Of a DNA stretch of 64,000 nucleotides, positions 1 through 11,153 are shown in pieces (the first letter of the stretch is position 1; each line of letters opens with the position of its first letter). The position numbers and the translations under genes were made by a program. The stretch lies in contig JAQGAU010000002.1 in assembly GCA_034698045.1 (NCBI GenBank), forward strand, positions 1 to 64,000. The letters run 5' to 3'. The notes beneath the pieces were generated by a model. It ran no database searches and was not told the DNA's origin. It worked only from the letters and a program-made list of their open reading frames with translations. The DNA is from Paramacrobiotus richtersi. Its lineage: Eukaryota > Tardigrada > Eutardigrada > Parachela > Macrobiotidae.

Positions 1-49
1 TATGTGCATTTATGATGAAAGTTTCAAGAAGTTTGGATAAAACACTGAA

Positions 50-310
50 TTATCTGAGAAGGAAACGTGTTTAAACTGTTCGCCGCTGTTGCGCAATAAC
101 CGGACTTTGCACTTCACAAACGGATTGATGGACAGTGTATGTACAGCCATGCTATGGTTATTAAAAACAATAATGCACCTGGATGCAGCGGTTACTGGTG
201 CGCGGCTGTCTTGATTTCAAGTTTTTCACTTATAGTTGTAGCAATGGGTGGATAATCGTCTCAAGATGTCCAGAGACTTTAACCAGTTGAAAGGCGGCGA
301 TTTCCAACAG
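50..310 (+). repeat. Diverged repeat copy, family A, pairs with 45450-45620
   Basis: Both copies share a stretch reading 'ttgcgcaa...cc(g)aacgttgcgc/ggactttgc' followed by an 'acggatt...tggaca' block. Translated on the plus strand both give LLRN-x-RTL followed by a hydrophobic stretch, so the shared ancestor was probably coding. I cannot name the protein. Nothing else is recognisable in the first 800 bases. Confidence 0.4.
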
Positions 311-836
311 GCGGAGAAACCGATCATCATGCAGGTGTAGGGCAAGTAAGAGTACAGATCAAGCGCAGCTGCAGCCTTTGCATCTACTGAATCTTTTGGC
401 TATAGCGTCATTTTTCGTTACTCGACCACCAAACAATAAATGTTTACACATAGTCACATACTACAGTCTGCTACACTTGTTCGGAACGCACACTTTAACC
501 AAACTGGAGGATGTACTGATGGATCCACCTGCTGAGTTGCATTCTGTGTTAAACGCACTACATTCATAAAATATACAAACCCGTGGTCTGAATGCATACA
601 AACCTTAGCTGCACTCAGCCTGCACGTTTGTAAATATAACCCGTTACCTATTTAGAAGTTATAACGGTTGTTTTATATCCGCATTAACGTTTAACTACCG
701 TTGTCTACTGTTGTTTCTCTCTCCATTCTTCGTGCCTTGTTGTCAAATTTGAATCGGTAATTGAAGTTTGAGGCTTTACTATATTTGACCATTTTACTAT
801 ATCTGACTATTCACATGACACTGAAGCAAACTATTA

Positions 837-1082
837 CTAATATGGAACATCACTGCTTGTGTTATACGCGTACGCTGATTTAGTACTGTAATTATTCGCG
901 GATTTTTTAAGTTTTGTAAGTGCGCACTTGTAGCGAGTACAGCAACAAAAACTGTTGTAAAACTCGTATCGCATAATTACGGAGGTCTGCTCCATAATGT
1001 GGCCCAGGTCTTCGCTCCACTGGGCGTTCGCCAGACACGTCGAGCTATTACATAATTTACATTTACTGTAGGTAAATGTCAA
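837..1082 (-). pseudogene. Coding-like fragment with NAQWxEDLxHI motif
   Basis: The minus-strand frame contains ANAQWSEDLGHIMEQ near its N-terminal third. The same motif recurs as VNAQWYEDLDHITEQ on the minus strand at about 26600-26660. The two DNA copies are well diverged, yet the peptide is kept, so this was once part of a real multi-copy coding sequence. The flanking residues are not recognisable and the frame has no clear start. Most likely a degraded piece of a mobile-element protein. Confidence 0.35.
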
Positions 1083-1199
1083 AACTTCGTATCAATACGA
1101 TTCAAGCCATTATAACCTCACATAATGTTAGTTCGTTCGTACATATACGCGTGCAGTATTCCCATTAACGCATGTAAGCATGCTAAAGGTCATCTTCCT

Positions 1200-2640
1200 G
1201 TAACTGCAACTATGGATAAGATTTTGCAGTAATCATGTACGGTTTTTCTGTTCTCCGCAAAGCTTCCACGGCCTTTGTGTTTATGCAGCATATTGCGCTA
1301 TTCAGAACGACTGTTGATAATCTGTTATTAGTAAACTAGCCGTGGACTGCGTGTAACAAGTAGATTGGTATTTGTAATGCTAAAATTAATGCCAACAAAC
1401 CAGTCATAGTGAAATAATATGCTATAAACGAGTATTTTTTAGGATTTACTTGACCATATGTGGTTATAAATCAAGGTTTTACGAAGCCAAGTTCTTAGGT
1501 AGTGGTAATATTCAGCATTGTGTTGGTCCCTATCTGAACCACCAGGAGCTAGTTTCCATTCGTATCGGACGAATGCTTTCGAAACTCACATCTGCTTGCT
1601 GCTTACGAGACATGTTTGTCAGTTACGTAGCAACGCTTTGAAGAAAACCAGAGTACATCGTGTGCTAGGTTACAGATCGAACAGACTGATTATACAATCT
1701 CCATCAGACGGAATCGCACAACAAAATAATTATGTCATCGTATGATCTCAGCGATTCTCAGGGTTGGATACTGCCGTTTTGGATCCATTTTCAAATTAAT
1801 GAATTGAGTCTATGATGCCTGTCAAACATATCTAAATTGTCATAAGTGACCTTTTGGTCGTATAATCCTTCTTTATCACTATGCCCACCTAAAACGACTA
1901 AAACCAATACAGTAGTTCTTGCTGTGGAATTGTCAGTAATGTTGTTTAGGATTGATCCGGGAATATCTAGTTACGTTGTTTCAGCTGCAGAACGTGACAC
2001 GCGACAAAAGTTCTTTGATCCGCCAGACTAAACCCATGCGACTCGGACGTAAGTGTGATTGGCTGCAAAGATTGTTACCCGCACTAAGTACGCTCCTCTA
2101 CGAACCTATGTAACCGTAGATGTCACTAGACTTATAACCTTATAACATCATTTCCGTAGACGGAAACTCTTCCGCTTGTCTTAATTGAGCGAGTGAACTG
2201 TTGAGACTGAGTTAGTTTTTCGTGCGTAAAGCCGTGGTCAGGGAGAGTACCATATGACCCCCATTTATCGTAATGATCTGAGTGCCGGGCGCAACGTGTC
2301 GTAGAGTGATTTGTAGAAAACCGGTTCCTGCAACCTTCGTTCGACAGTAACGACAAAAGCCCTCTTTTGTCCCACGGCATTTCCAACCAACTGCACATGT
2401 TGAATTAGTGAGCGACGTTTCGATAAAAGAATACATTTGAAAGGGTAGTTTTCATCCACCACAATTTTTGTCAGAACTTCCGATCAGTTGGGCCCCAAAG
2501 TACGTGCTGTACTTTCAGGCAACATAAGTCTCTTAGTCTTGCTAACCATTGGGAACATGCGAGTACGCTTAACGAGTGATGACCTTTAGTGATGACCTTT
2601 TGCTTTAGCGTACAGAGGGACCAAAAACAAATCAAATGAA
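1200..2640. repeat. Family A repeat copy, pairs with about 40450-41960
   Basis: A long diverged duplicate of 40450-41960 in the same orientation and order. Shared blocks include a Fam-A core ending in 'attcagaacgactgttg' (about 1230-1330), 'tgtgttggt...aaccaccaggagctagtt' (about 1515-1560), 'gttacgtagcaacgct' (about 1622) and 'ctaagtacgctc(a/c)tctacgaacct' (about 2084). Family A core pieces also occur near 6090, 14110, 17810, 44310 and 57170. Short open frames here are not convincing genes. I cannot assign the family to a known transposon class. Confidence 0.6.
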
Positions 2641-2649
2641 GTGCTCTAG

Positions 2650-3260
2650 GGATTTTAACATTGCAGTGTATGTTTTAAGGAAAGATCACATATTTGCGTA
2701 ATTGTTACCTGCATGTTATCTATGAATTGTTTTTTCCGTACAAACACTGTCAATATACAGTATGCGCAGAATAGAAAATATTTAAATGTAGCAGTAAATG
2801 TTGTTAATGAAAAGATATAACCCAGAACTTGTTTTTGCTTATTTGTTGTGGACACACATAATATGCAAGTTATCCTCAATAAAGGTTACCACCCAGAACT
2901 GATCTCAAACATTAAATAATAGTACCTACATTTTTAAGGATGGATAGCCATGAAAAGATACAGTGGTTTCAAAACTCTCATCTGCGCTAGACTTCCAAAG
3001 TGATTTTCTTGATATAGATATATTGTGAAAATGATAACAAAATTCCAAACGTCTTGAACACAAAATATGCAGTTTTGTGTGCCATCTCACCGCCGTATAA
3101 AATGATGATATGTCAGCAAATTCTTTTGGTGATGAGTTTGAAGCCGAAAGAGAGTAAAGACCCTAATGCTAGGGAGTCAACTCGAACTCGTTAAAATTCA
3201 CCGGATGCCGTTGAAAAAAACGAAACTACGTAAATGGGATATGCAGTGTGCTTGCGTTTT
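2650..3260. other. No gene recognised
   Basis: AT-rich sequence with only short open frames of random appearance. It lies between two segments that match 41.4-42.2 kb and may be decayed family A sequence. Confidence 0.4.
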
Positions 3261-3271
3261 GTTCGAGCCAT

Positions 3272-3616
3272 CTACTGTTGATTGGTATATCTTTGCATTT
3301 TATTCTTGAAACAGGCAATACCGGGTTTCAGAGCATTATCCTCTTCTCGCCGTATCTGCGAATGACCTCCCCGTATGTACGTCCAAATTGGTAATGTAAT
3401 CCAGCATTTGTTTCTTGGATCATAGTCCAAGTTTACGCTGACTTTGGTTCCTCTCTCCGATGGACTTTCATTCAGCACAGTGTAACGAGTTAACATGGAT
3501 ATCGCATGCTTTACGGTAGTAAATTTTCGTACATCGCTTTGCGCTTCGCGTTTCTTATTGGCTTTGCTGATGTTCGGCCCAGTGGCAGGGCTCCGGTTTT
3601 TACTTACACTTCCCAT
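3272..3616 (-). pseudogene. Family A coding-like fragment (RGGHSxIRR motif)
   Basis: The minus-strand frame of 114 codons begins with MGSVSKNRSPAT and ends with RGGHSQIRREEDNALKPGIA. The second copy at 42024-42604 (minus) reads TGSVSKNRIPAT and RGGHSDIRRAEGNASKPGIA, split over different frames. Conservation of two separate peptide blocks in the same order, against diverged DNA, shows that this was protein-coding in the ancestor. The function is unknown; it is most plausibly a transposon-encoded protein, though a duplicated host gene is possible. Confidence 0.45.
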
Positions 3617-3659
3617 GTCACTTGTATCGAATATTCACATCAATTGATTTTGCGCGTGT

Positions 3660-4230
3660 CATTCCGTAACCGTCTGGTAGCACGTGAACGTCTGCCTCAG
3701 ATTGTTGGTAGTTTTAATAAAATTAAAAAACTTACTGCCTTCATCCACCGCGTTCTGATAATCGAGCGGAACGGAGGACTTCCGTTCCGTGACCACGCTG
3801 GGATGAAGAGGAGCTGGTGACTGGCGTGACCTCTCGACCGCGCATGGCTCGCCTGGACTTGGGTGGGGCGCGGTTTCGGCTGCTAGAGGAACATGAGACA
3901 GAGGGGGATTACAGCTGCTGTTGCAGGGAACAAGATGACTAGCGCGGGTGGGCTACAAAAAGACATATATGTAATTTTATTATTTAAAAATTTATGTAAA
4001 GGTCATTGCCAGTTACAAACATGTATATAAATATGAAAATATATTTAGATTATTATTAAAGAATTCAATTGATTAATTATAATTACAAATTAACGGATAT
4101 TAATATAAAAAAAATTATTAAATTATGGTAGAGATCACAGAAATAAATAACATATAAATTAATATAAAAATAATACAATTATAGAAATATTTTATAGATA
4201 AATTAAAAATATAGAACAAAGTACATAAAA
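3660..4230. other. Short GC-rich block then strongly AT-rich stretch
   Basis: About 3770-3950 is GC-rich with no recognisable frame. About 3960-4230 is almost pure A/T with short A and T runs and carries no gene. It immediately follows, on the minus strand, the end of the candidate gene at 4231-4803 and may be its 3' flank. Confidence 0.4.
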
Positions 4231-4803
4231 TTAAATTATAGATAAATCATAGAAAATCAGAAAAGATTGCTGTACCGGACTTGCAGATCGCTGCCTCTTC
4301 CGTCTGGAAGGTGCTGAACCCGAAGCCATAGGGACTTCCTGTCCTCCCTGCGCGGTCGATGCGGATGGGAAGGCGGTGATTTCGGGGGAAGAAGTTGTCG
4401 CGTGCACCCATGAAGCAAGGGCGTCAATGAGGATCCTGTATTTAGTCCGTAAAAGGACACAATGCCCACTTACCGTTTCGAATCGGCGGATCCGGGCCTC
4501 GTGCATTGCTTGGATGTCCATTGTTTTGCCGGATTAAAATTAAAAATTATGAATTTTTGAAAAACAAATATATAAAAGGGAAAACCACAGCTGGTTTTTT
4601 TGCACACAACTGAACCACGACAACACTCTACCCAACCCGTCTTCCTCGGCACATGCCCCTTCTAGTTCGCGGATAAACTGCTTGTTTTCTTTCACGAACG
4701 CTTGCTGGGTGAAGTATCGAACCGGAAAGGCATGGCCCGGTTCCCGAACGATGCGCGCCCAAATCGGTTCGGTGGGGTTGTCTGGGTTTCCTATGACCTT
4801 CCT
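4231..4803 (-). CDS. Candidate multi-exon hypothetical gene
   Basis: Two coding-like blocks lie on the minus strand. The first follows a good splice acceptor (tttatacag, exon start about 4803) and reads RKVIGNPDNPTEPIW, then PGHAFPVRYFTQQAFVKENK and EDGLGR. The second (4521-4231) reads MDIQAMHEARIRRFET and then ILIDALASWVHATT, ending in a basic Ser/Pro-rich tail with SRRKRQRSASP. A donor-like GTAGAG after EEDGL and an AG before the CAATGCACGAGG stretch would join the blocks in phase, but that acceptor lacks a pyrimidine tract. A GTAAGT after RRFET could be a further donor. I do not recognise the family. The strongly AT-rich DNA beyond the stop contrasts with the balanced composition of the frames, which favours real coding sequence. 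Confidence 0.4.
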
Positions 4804-4869
4804 CTGTATAAAAGATTTTACACATAAATACTCGTGGATAAAGACTCGTCACTAATTACAGAGCCACCT

Positions 4870-5430
4870 CACAAAACACGCCCTGAACAGCAGCCATGAC
4901 CTGATAAAACTGTCGTGCCAGCTAAGCACCGTGTTCCGGAATAGTTATAACTGCATCGAAGAACAGTAAAACAACAGACAAAATCAGCAAATCTTCCATA
5001 CTTAGTACTTGTACATGCGCCATAGCTTGATAATATTTTGTGCGACCGTTTATGACACACTCTACGGTAGCGCCAGCATTACGAACAACAAAACCACACC
5101 TGACTTCTTTGGATATGTCGCATTTTTCCCTTCGAAGTACTGAAACCCCAAACTGATAAGGGTGCGATCTATGATATCCAGGAATGTGGCAAGTCGGGAA
5201 AGGCATTCCGCGGGCTTAACTCTGCGTGCAAAAAGAACGTTGGCTTTCTCCAGAGTGGTTGCCGCATCCGCTTCTTCGTCGACCGACGCATTTCTGTCAA
5301 CGGGGGCCGTTTTAATAAGAGCGAATGCGAACAATGCTTTTTTTGTCCATGTGACGTAAAACAGGCTAGCAAAGGGTAACGAACGGTACCCTATTTTGAT
5401 CCTCATCTTTTTATCCACGACAACCATGCT
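4870..5430 (-). CDS. Hypothetical open frame, 121 codons (5062-5427)
   Basis: The longest frame here (5062-5427, minus) starts MVVVDKKMRIKIGYRSLPFA, contains an acidic segment (DEEADAATTLEKAN) and ends in a hydrophobic stretch (SGVVLLFVMLALP). It may represent one exon of a membrane protein, or be chance. An overlapping frame at 4922-5206 also ends in a hydrophobic stretch. No motif allows naming. Its position upstream, on the same strand, of the 4231-4803 candidate leaves open that both belong to one transcript. Confidence 0.25.
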
Positions 5431-6085
5431 GCAGAACAGTCAACTAGCGCTGTTCAAACACAACGGCTGAATTTGCAGCTATTCGTTTGGCTTGATCAAG
5501 AACGGTAAAGTTTTGTTGTCCTCAGCTGCTGTCTTCCCGAAATCTAAAAGTCATCTCGACGATACAGCACAAGTACTGTTCAACTGTTTCGGATAAGGTT
5601 ATTATAATTATATCCATATGAATCAACCATGAAAACCACACATGATGTCAACTCGTTTAACATGCGTGCTTAAGTGGATGAAAGTGGACGAGATTGCTTA
5701 CCGATGCTGAGGCCGACTGTCCACAATAAAAACCCGACGGCTTGGACGTGACGACGCTGCCGATGGCAAAACAATCGTTTCCGGCGGCGGTGGAGGCACA
5801 TACATGTATGGCATGTATGGACTGAATAGAAATGTCCGCATTATATCTTGCAATGGCCATCCATAAGGATACGGTGGTGGCGGAGCATGCTGATAATGTA
5901 ATGCGTATACGTACATTGTGATGTCGTGATAATTATTGCTGTAGGTACCTCTGAGTAAGTACCTCTAAGTAAGTACTGCTGAGGTACACCTGATCGTAAC
6001 GGGAGAGCATAGAATGTATAAGCACAACCGTACATGTGGCACTGGGAAAGTACGTAGATTTGTGCAGTTTCTATGCTGTTTCTTT
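5430..6085. other. No gene recognised; short GTAAGTACCTCT repeat
   Basis: Only short overlapping frames are present. At about 5940-5985 the words 'gtacctctgagtaa' and 'gtacctctaagtaa' repeat in tandem, a small local expansion. Nothing else could be supported. Confidence 0.4.
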
Positions 6086-6089
6086 TTAC

Positions 6090-6540
6090 CACATAAAATA
6101 CTCATGCACAGTATGTTCTGTTGTGCGCAAAGCTTTCGCGACCTTTTGTGCCGTGAAGCATATTGCGCAGTTCAGAACGACTGTTGAGAATCGGTTTGTG
6201 AACCAGCCGTGCACTGAGCGTAACGGCAGTACACTGGTCGTAAAGCAAAATCTGGTGCAGGCAAGCCGATCGTCGTGAAATATTTTGTTGTGTTACAAGT
6301 ATCTTTTGGATCGATTGCACCTCTGGTGGTTATCAAGGTGGTTTCACGAAACCGAAATGCGATAAGTAGAGGGTAATATTCAGGGTTGTGTTGGTTTCTT
6401 TCTGTTCGTACTGTCTGGATGATGTTTCCGTTCGGATGCGAGTTTCTTCGATTCGTCTGCTTCGTATGCATTGATGATTCAGTTTTGGCATAAACTGGGA
6501 TTTTGGCACTGAAAAATCGCATAACTCTACACAGCTTGCG
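6090..6540. repeat. Family A repeat copy
   Basis: Contains the family A core (about 6110-6260: 'gcgcaaagctttcgcgacc', 'gaagcatattgcgcagttc', 'gagcgtaacggcagta') followed at about 6330-6480 by the 'ggtaatattcagggttgtgttgg' and 'gttcggatgcgagtttcttc' blocks. The same blocks occur downstream of the core at about 1500 and 40660, and around 16340. Open frames on either strand are shadows of this repeat. Confidence 0.55.
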
Positions 6541-6544
6541 ATCC

Positions 6545-7650
6545 ACTTGCTTACCCGGTACAAAATTTTCCGTATACGGACAGATTTTACTTTTTACGGT
6601 TGAATCCTATTTACCGGGCAGTATACAAGACGCCGCACTACACAAACAAGTGTTGGATGCAAAACAAGCGAGTTTATATGAGTTAATCACTGACTATTGC
6701 TAATAAACTTAAATAATAATTATAGTGGTATTCATGCTGCATCTTAGCCATTACGATTCTGATATTTGAAAACCGTGTCGCAAGAAGGGATCAATACGCG
6801 CCTGCATTCCTTTAGAGCAAGTACTGTCTTCTTTGCATATATAAATGTAGTTTAATGATTTATAGTTTAATGATCGAATTGAGTTCCATTATTCGTTTCG
6901 TTGCTTAGCATCATCCGGCACTGCAAAGTTGACACGGGTATTTTTTTGATGATGTGCATTGAACACAGATTAACGACTACCGATTACCTGAATGCTTTGC
7001 TTTAACTGACTTGAGAATGTACGTTGAAAGACACCGTTCGATTGAGCGCGTTAGGAAATCCTGAGTTTGTGCAGTTTTAAGTACCTCACTTATTTACCAG
7101 CCTCTGGTACAGCCGTATGCATCGAATTGAGAAGTCCTTGCAATTAGCTTGAATGTTACTGACTCTCCCGCAATGGATTCTGGTCTATCTGTGATCCACT
7201 AGACTAGTCTGGAGAACGTTGCGGTAAAGGCCACACACACCCTCTTTCACACCCATTGACTACACACACTCCGTTTTGCCTCGCCCCCCTTTGTCTCTAC
7301 ACACGACCTTTGTTCGATTTTTTTATTTCTTTTGTTTCGAGTTGTAGGCTTAGTTTTTACACCGGCCGAGTTTATCAGATCAGGTCATAAGCTATAATTC
7401 GAAAAGTGGAGGTTGATCGATGCATCTGGGTGTTCCCCTGAGGACATTGCTTGAGTTCAGTTTTTTGCTCCATGGAGCTCGCAATGGATGCGCGCATTGT
7501 TTCTTTGTTATAGCGGATTCTAGCAGGATCTTTCTGATGTAGCCGTTCAACATGGTTTGCTATGGCGAAGAAGCCACAGTCCCCAGCATTTTCTTGGAGC
7601 TGAACGGCTTCCCTGTGGATTGTAAAAAGATGTTTTGGCCAGAGTCCAAG
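6545..7650. other. No gene recognised
   Basis: About 1.1 kb without a frame, RNA gene or repeat that I can support. About 7230-7320 is unusually C-rich (short 'cacacaccctc' and 'cgcccccc' runs). Confidence 0.4.
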
Positions 7651-7656
7651 GATTGC

Positions 7657-8792
7657 TCACAATGACTGTTTGACATCCTGGCTGATTGTGCGCGACGGAG
7701 AAGAATCATACAAATTTATGGTACCATTAACTTCGCGCTCCACAACAACCCAGTGCTTCAGCACAACTCTATGGAGTTCATGAAGTATCTGCAGTCCGTA
7801 TTTCTTTTCCACGAAAATTAGTTGGTCGTGTTTCACATCTTCCTGATAGAAAAGCCCGGTACAATTTATCATCCGTTTCTGTGCAAGAACACGTAAAAGG
7901 TAAGTGCATGCATTTGCAGGTCGCTCTGTCATGCACAGGTCTTTCGCGTCGCCATCCAGTATGTCAAAGTCCAGCTGCGTTAAGCGTAGTACGGTCAGAC
8001 CTACATACGCCACCATGTTTTGCACTTTCTCGTGAGGGCTTTCCATGCCGATCCTCGCATAAAACTGCATAAAACTGCGTAGGTATTTTTCATTCGTTAT
8101 GTTGAATTTTGCATCCATGAAGCACACTTCAGGAGTTTTTTCGACGTTTCATAGCATAGCATATCGCTGGTAGCCAATACAAGCCTCTTCAGCTGACCGT
8201 TTATCACCCTGGTTCTCACTTGACCTTTCTCGTTGTTTTCGCCGCAGAAATCTAAGAAGTGTATAAATTGTAGGATTGTAATGATTTCGCTGGATTCCCT
8301 TACCAAGTAGGACATCGTTTACGAGGTCGGCATCCTTTTCGCTTTTCCTTGTCAACGCGTGTCACATTGTGGATATCTGTTGATCTTACTGCTTTCCCTG
8401 TAATCGCCCGCAGCTGCGTGACGATGACAGTGGATGGTACTTTCACTTTGCTTCAAGAGCTTGATGACCTGCTCTCGTTGGTCTCCGGAATGCCTTCGTG
8501 CGTTCTTGTAATTCTTGTACAGATGTTCTGCCAAATCATGCGAACGGTGGGCGTTAACGTCGGTTACTTCCACATGACCCTTCCCCCGTAATCGAGCAAG
8601 GAATATGATCATCGCCTCACATCCACTTAATCTCCGTGTCCTAGTAAATACCCGTTCCCTACTTTTACAGCTTTGGTATCCGGATCGGTGGATACCGGCA
8701 AATTCGACGTATTTGTAGATGATATTATCGTTGCTTCGGTCGTGGAAGAGTGGTAGTTTCCTACTTTTCAGTATATGAAAACCTGTGCACAT
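7657..8792 (-). pseudogene. Mobile-element relic with Ulp1/C48-like C-terminus
   Basis: Coding-like pieces on the minus strand run from 8792 down to 7657 in more than one frame. The upstream piece has SGCEAMIIFLARLRG followed by GHVEVTDVNAHRSH, a Cys/His pattern like the FLYWCH/MULE-type zinc region. The downstream piece (156 codons) contains VCFMDAKFNITNEKYLRSF and ends with LKHWVVVEREVNGTINLYDS. The spacing of that HW and YDS resembles the catalytic His and Asp of Ulp1-type SUMO proteases, a domain known in some MULE-like transposons. The copy is broken. An Ulp1-like reading is an inference from a short motif; a different cysteine peptidase or a transposase domain remains possible. Confidence 0.4.
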
Positions 8793-9090
8793 TTTTGGAA
8801 ATCGTTGTTCGTTCAGTGATATATATATATATTCAGAATTTCGCCCACGTATAGAAACAGGAACCTACTTCTATTGGCATTTTTGTGTTTCAGCAAACTC
8901 TAGTGGCTGATTAGTGAGGAACAGCAGAAGAACTTCCGAAGTACGCTACGTTATATCTCTGAAGGTTCTGAACCCCAGGAAATTATCTATAGGTCAAAGT
9001 TCTCTGTAACTAGGTAGCACTACATCCTTTCGGGCTTGTAGACCGAGCGAGCAGCAGAAAAATCTCGAATAATACAATTTATTCACCAAA

Positions 9091-9604
9091 CTAACAAATT
9101 AAACAGTGCCATATTATCAACACCGAACCGATTGTCTGTGCCAGTTTTTGTTTAAGAATTTCCTCCAGCTGCTTTTGCTTAGCGATATCCGCATTTTGCA
9201 GTTTGGCCATCCGCTGGTAATCGAAAGGCGGATTAAGCGCAAGCCCTCCCAGCATTCTCACTCGTGTTAGAGCCACATATGTCAGCCCGCGATTCTGTTC
9301 TGATTTCCCAATGTCAGTTTACGGCTCGGTTCATTGTCAGCCCCTGAGACTTATGTATTGCAACAGCATACGCTAAGCGCAAGGGGAACTGTGAATGAGA
9401 GCAACTGGTATTTTTGTCCGTGAACGTCCATGACTGGGAAAACGTTATGGCCCGGAATGCTCGGTCCAGTATAGTTATCAAACATAACCATGATCGCAAG
9501 AGGTTGATCCACTGGCGGTCTTTTCCCAGCTTGATACAGGATGTCCACAACAGTGCCCCGTTAACGAGCCCTTTGTTTGTCCACAAATCGACAGCTGGCA
9601 TCAT
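9091..9604 (-). pseudogene. Pif1-type helicase C-terminal relic (Helitron-like)
   Basis: Minus-strand frames contain, in order, GLVNGALL, PLAIMVMFDNYTGPSIPG, PLRLAYAVAIHKSQGLTMN and VALTRVRMLGGLAL. These match the C-terminal half of Pif1-family helicases: the invariant AxTIHKSQG segment (motif V/VI region) and the final YVALTRxRSLxGLxL. The order is right but the blocks fall in different frames, so this is a degraded copy. Intact versions occur in Helitron transposons and in host PIF1. The lack of introns and the neighbouring mobile-element relic at 7657-8792 favour a Helitron or another element-borne helicase. Confidence 0.65.
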
Positions 9605-10205
9605 TACGCGACACGATGTACAGCATAGAATCGTAAGGCAGTTGTTAAGTGCACTTTAAACTTCGCCGATGACGGACTCGGCAAACACGACCAAATCCCT
9701 TGAGCAAGGAGTACATATGGAAATATTATGGAAACATATGGAAACGTCCACATGGAAATGTAGATAATTCGATTCGATCGATTGGATTGGATTCGATTCG
9801 ATTCAGCCTTTTACCAACGGTTTTCGATGTCAGCGGATCAACAAAAACATCTCCTGTGGTTAACGATTTCATGTGTCGATCCCACCTTTGAAATCATGTG
9901 TGCATCTTTTTCGGCTTTTTTCATTCTCAGTTACTTTTTCGGCGTTTATGGACGGCTTCAAATTTCCGGCTATGGTCATCAAATACAAAAGACATAGTAT
10001 TGTAAAAAGTGGCTCAAAGTCTTCTGATGTACTACCCACAAGGAAAAGCCGCTAAACTGCCAAACAGCGGATGGACTGCTGTCAGAAAAATAGAAAAAAA
10101 TGACTCCACTTGCATATGCCAGTTTGTTTCATCTCCGCAGCGCTGAATGTTTTCCAACTTTCTGTCGATAATTCTGCATCCCAAATTGCGCTTTGAGCGG
10201 CCTCC
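9605..10205. other. No gene; short GATTC and GGAAA repeats
   Basis: Contains tandem short words: 'ggaaatattatggaaacatatggaaacg' (about 9718-9745) and 'gattcgattcgatcgattggattggattcgattcgattc' split over 9768-9805. Small overlapping frames here are not convincing. Confidence 0.4.
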
Positions 10206-10209
10206 CGGC

Positions 10210-11063
10210 TCTATGCAGCAGATCTCCGTGTTACATACTGTAGTTGCATAATGTCGATTGGTAAACGAATTTTCCGCGTCGAACGGCTCATACTTAGTAT
10301 ACCTTTTCCCACCGGATTAAGCGTGAATCGCTAAACGTTCGGGAAACGTACTCTTATTGATTGTAAAGTACTCGTGTTCGTTAAATGAATCACTTAAGGG
10401 CGCTAGTGCTTATTCTGTCTGAGCACCTGAAATATATTCGCAGTATCCTTGGAATATACAAAAACCGATTTTCTAAGTAATTTATAACTGAAATAATTAT
10501 CGTGTATTTCAAAATCATCGGCAATATAATCTAGCACTTGTCTTTCGGACTCTAGTTCAGTTGGTGCCTGGTTTGCCTCCTCCCTCGACATGGTATGACA
10601 TGCGCGCTTTTTTTCAGCAGCACAGTAAAGCCACGGATGCGCCCGCATTAGCATGGTTATTACAATAATTATATCGAATCGTGCGGCGCACTAATTTGAT
10701 GGATTCTGGGCATAGTTACGAAACTTATTTTCAGGCGTCAGGGATAGTGCATTGACTGACAGTAAATGTGATGTTTCCGGTCCTCTGGTTCATGGGTGAC
10801 GGAAGGTGTATTCTGGCACATGCATAAAATTTAATAGTATCATGATTATGTAGTTGCATAACGTATGAATTTTCCGAATTGAGGAACTTTATATGACTGC
10901 TAAGTGAATTCAGATTTTCTTTTAATCTGGCTTCCGAAACCTTTGGTGGCTGCAAACTTACTTTTAAGCGCGTCCTAACTCTGCTTGTAAAACAGGACTC
11001 GTGGAAACTTTTCAGGGGCCAGACAAAGGCGTGATCCACTTCCACCAGTACTGCCATTTCCAC
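10210..11063 (-). repeat. Multi-copy coding-like segment (family A related)
   Basis: Two minus-strand frames are present: 10731-11063 (110 codons, with HLPSPMNQRTGNITFTVSQC) and 10403-10654 (83 codons, with YFSYKLLRKSVFVYSKDTAN). The second recurs, degraded, at about 25960-26235, which also shares the 'ctccgtgttatatagttgcatagtgtcg' context. The first resembles about 42480-42560, where PLLMN and a following FYPTP replace PSPMN and TIPDA. Diverged DNA with retained peptide blocks implies a formerly coding, multi-copy element. No known domain is recognisable. Confidence 0.4.
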
Positions 11064-11153
11064 ACTTCTGCACTACGGCTTACCACCAGCATTGTTGTTA
11101 TACCGTCCTCCGCATTGTAATCATGTGCCGATGCACTGCAAGTAACCTTTGAC

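Noticed and set aside
4419-4456. A 38-bp intron suggested by GTAAGT...ATACAG within the 4231-4521 frame
   Set aside because: Removing it would shift the frame into an early stop, and the frame is open when it is kept; the donor may pair with another acceptor or be unused.
8817-8832. AT dinucleotide run
   Set aside because: A very short microsatellite with no further interest.
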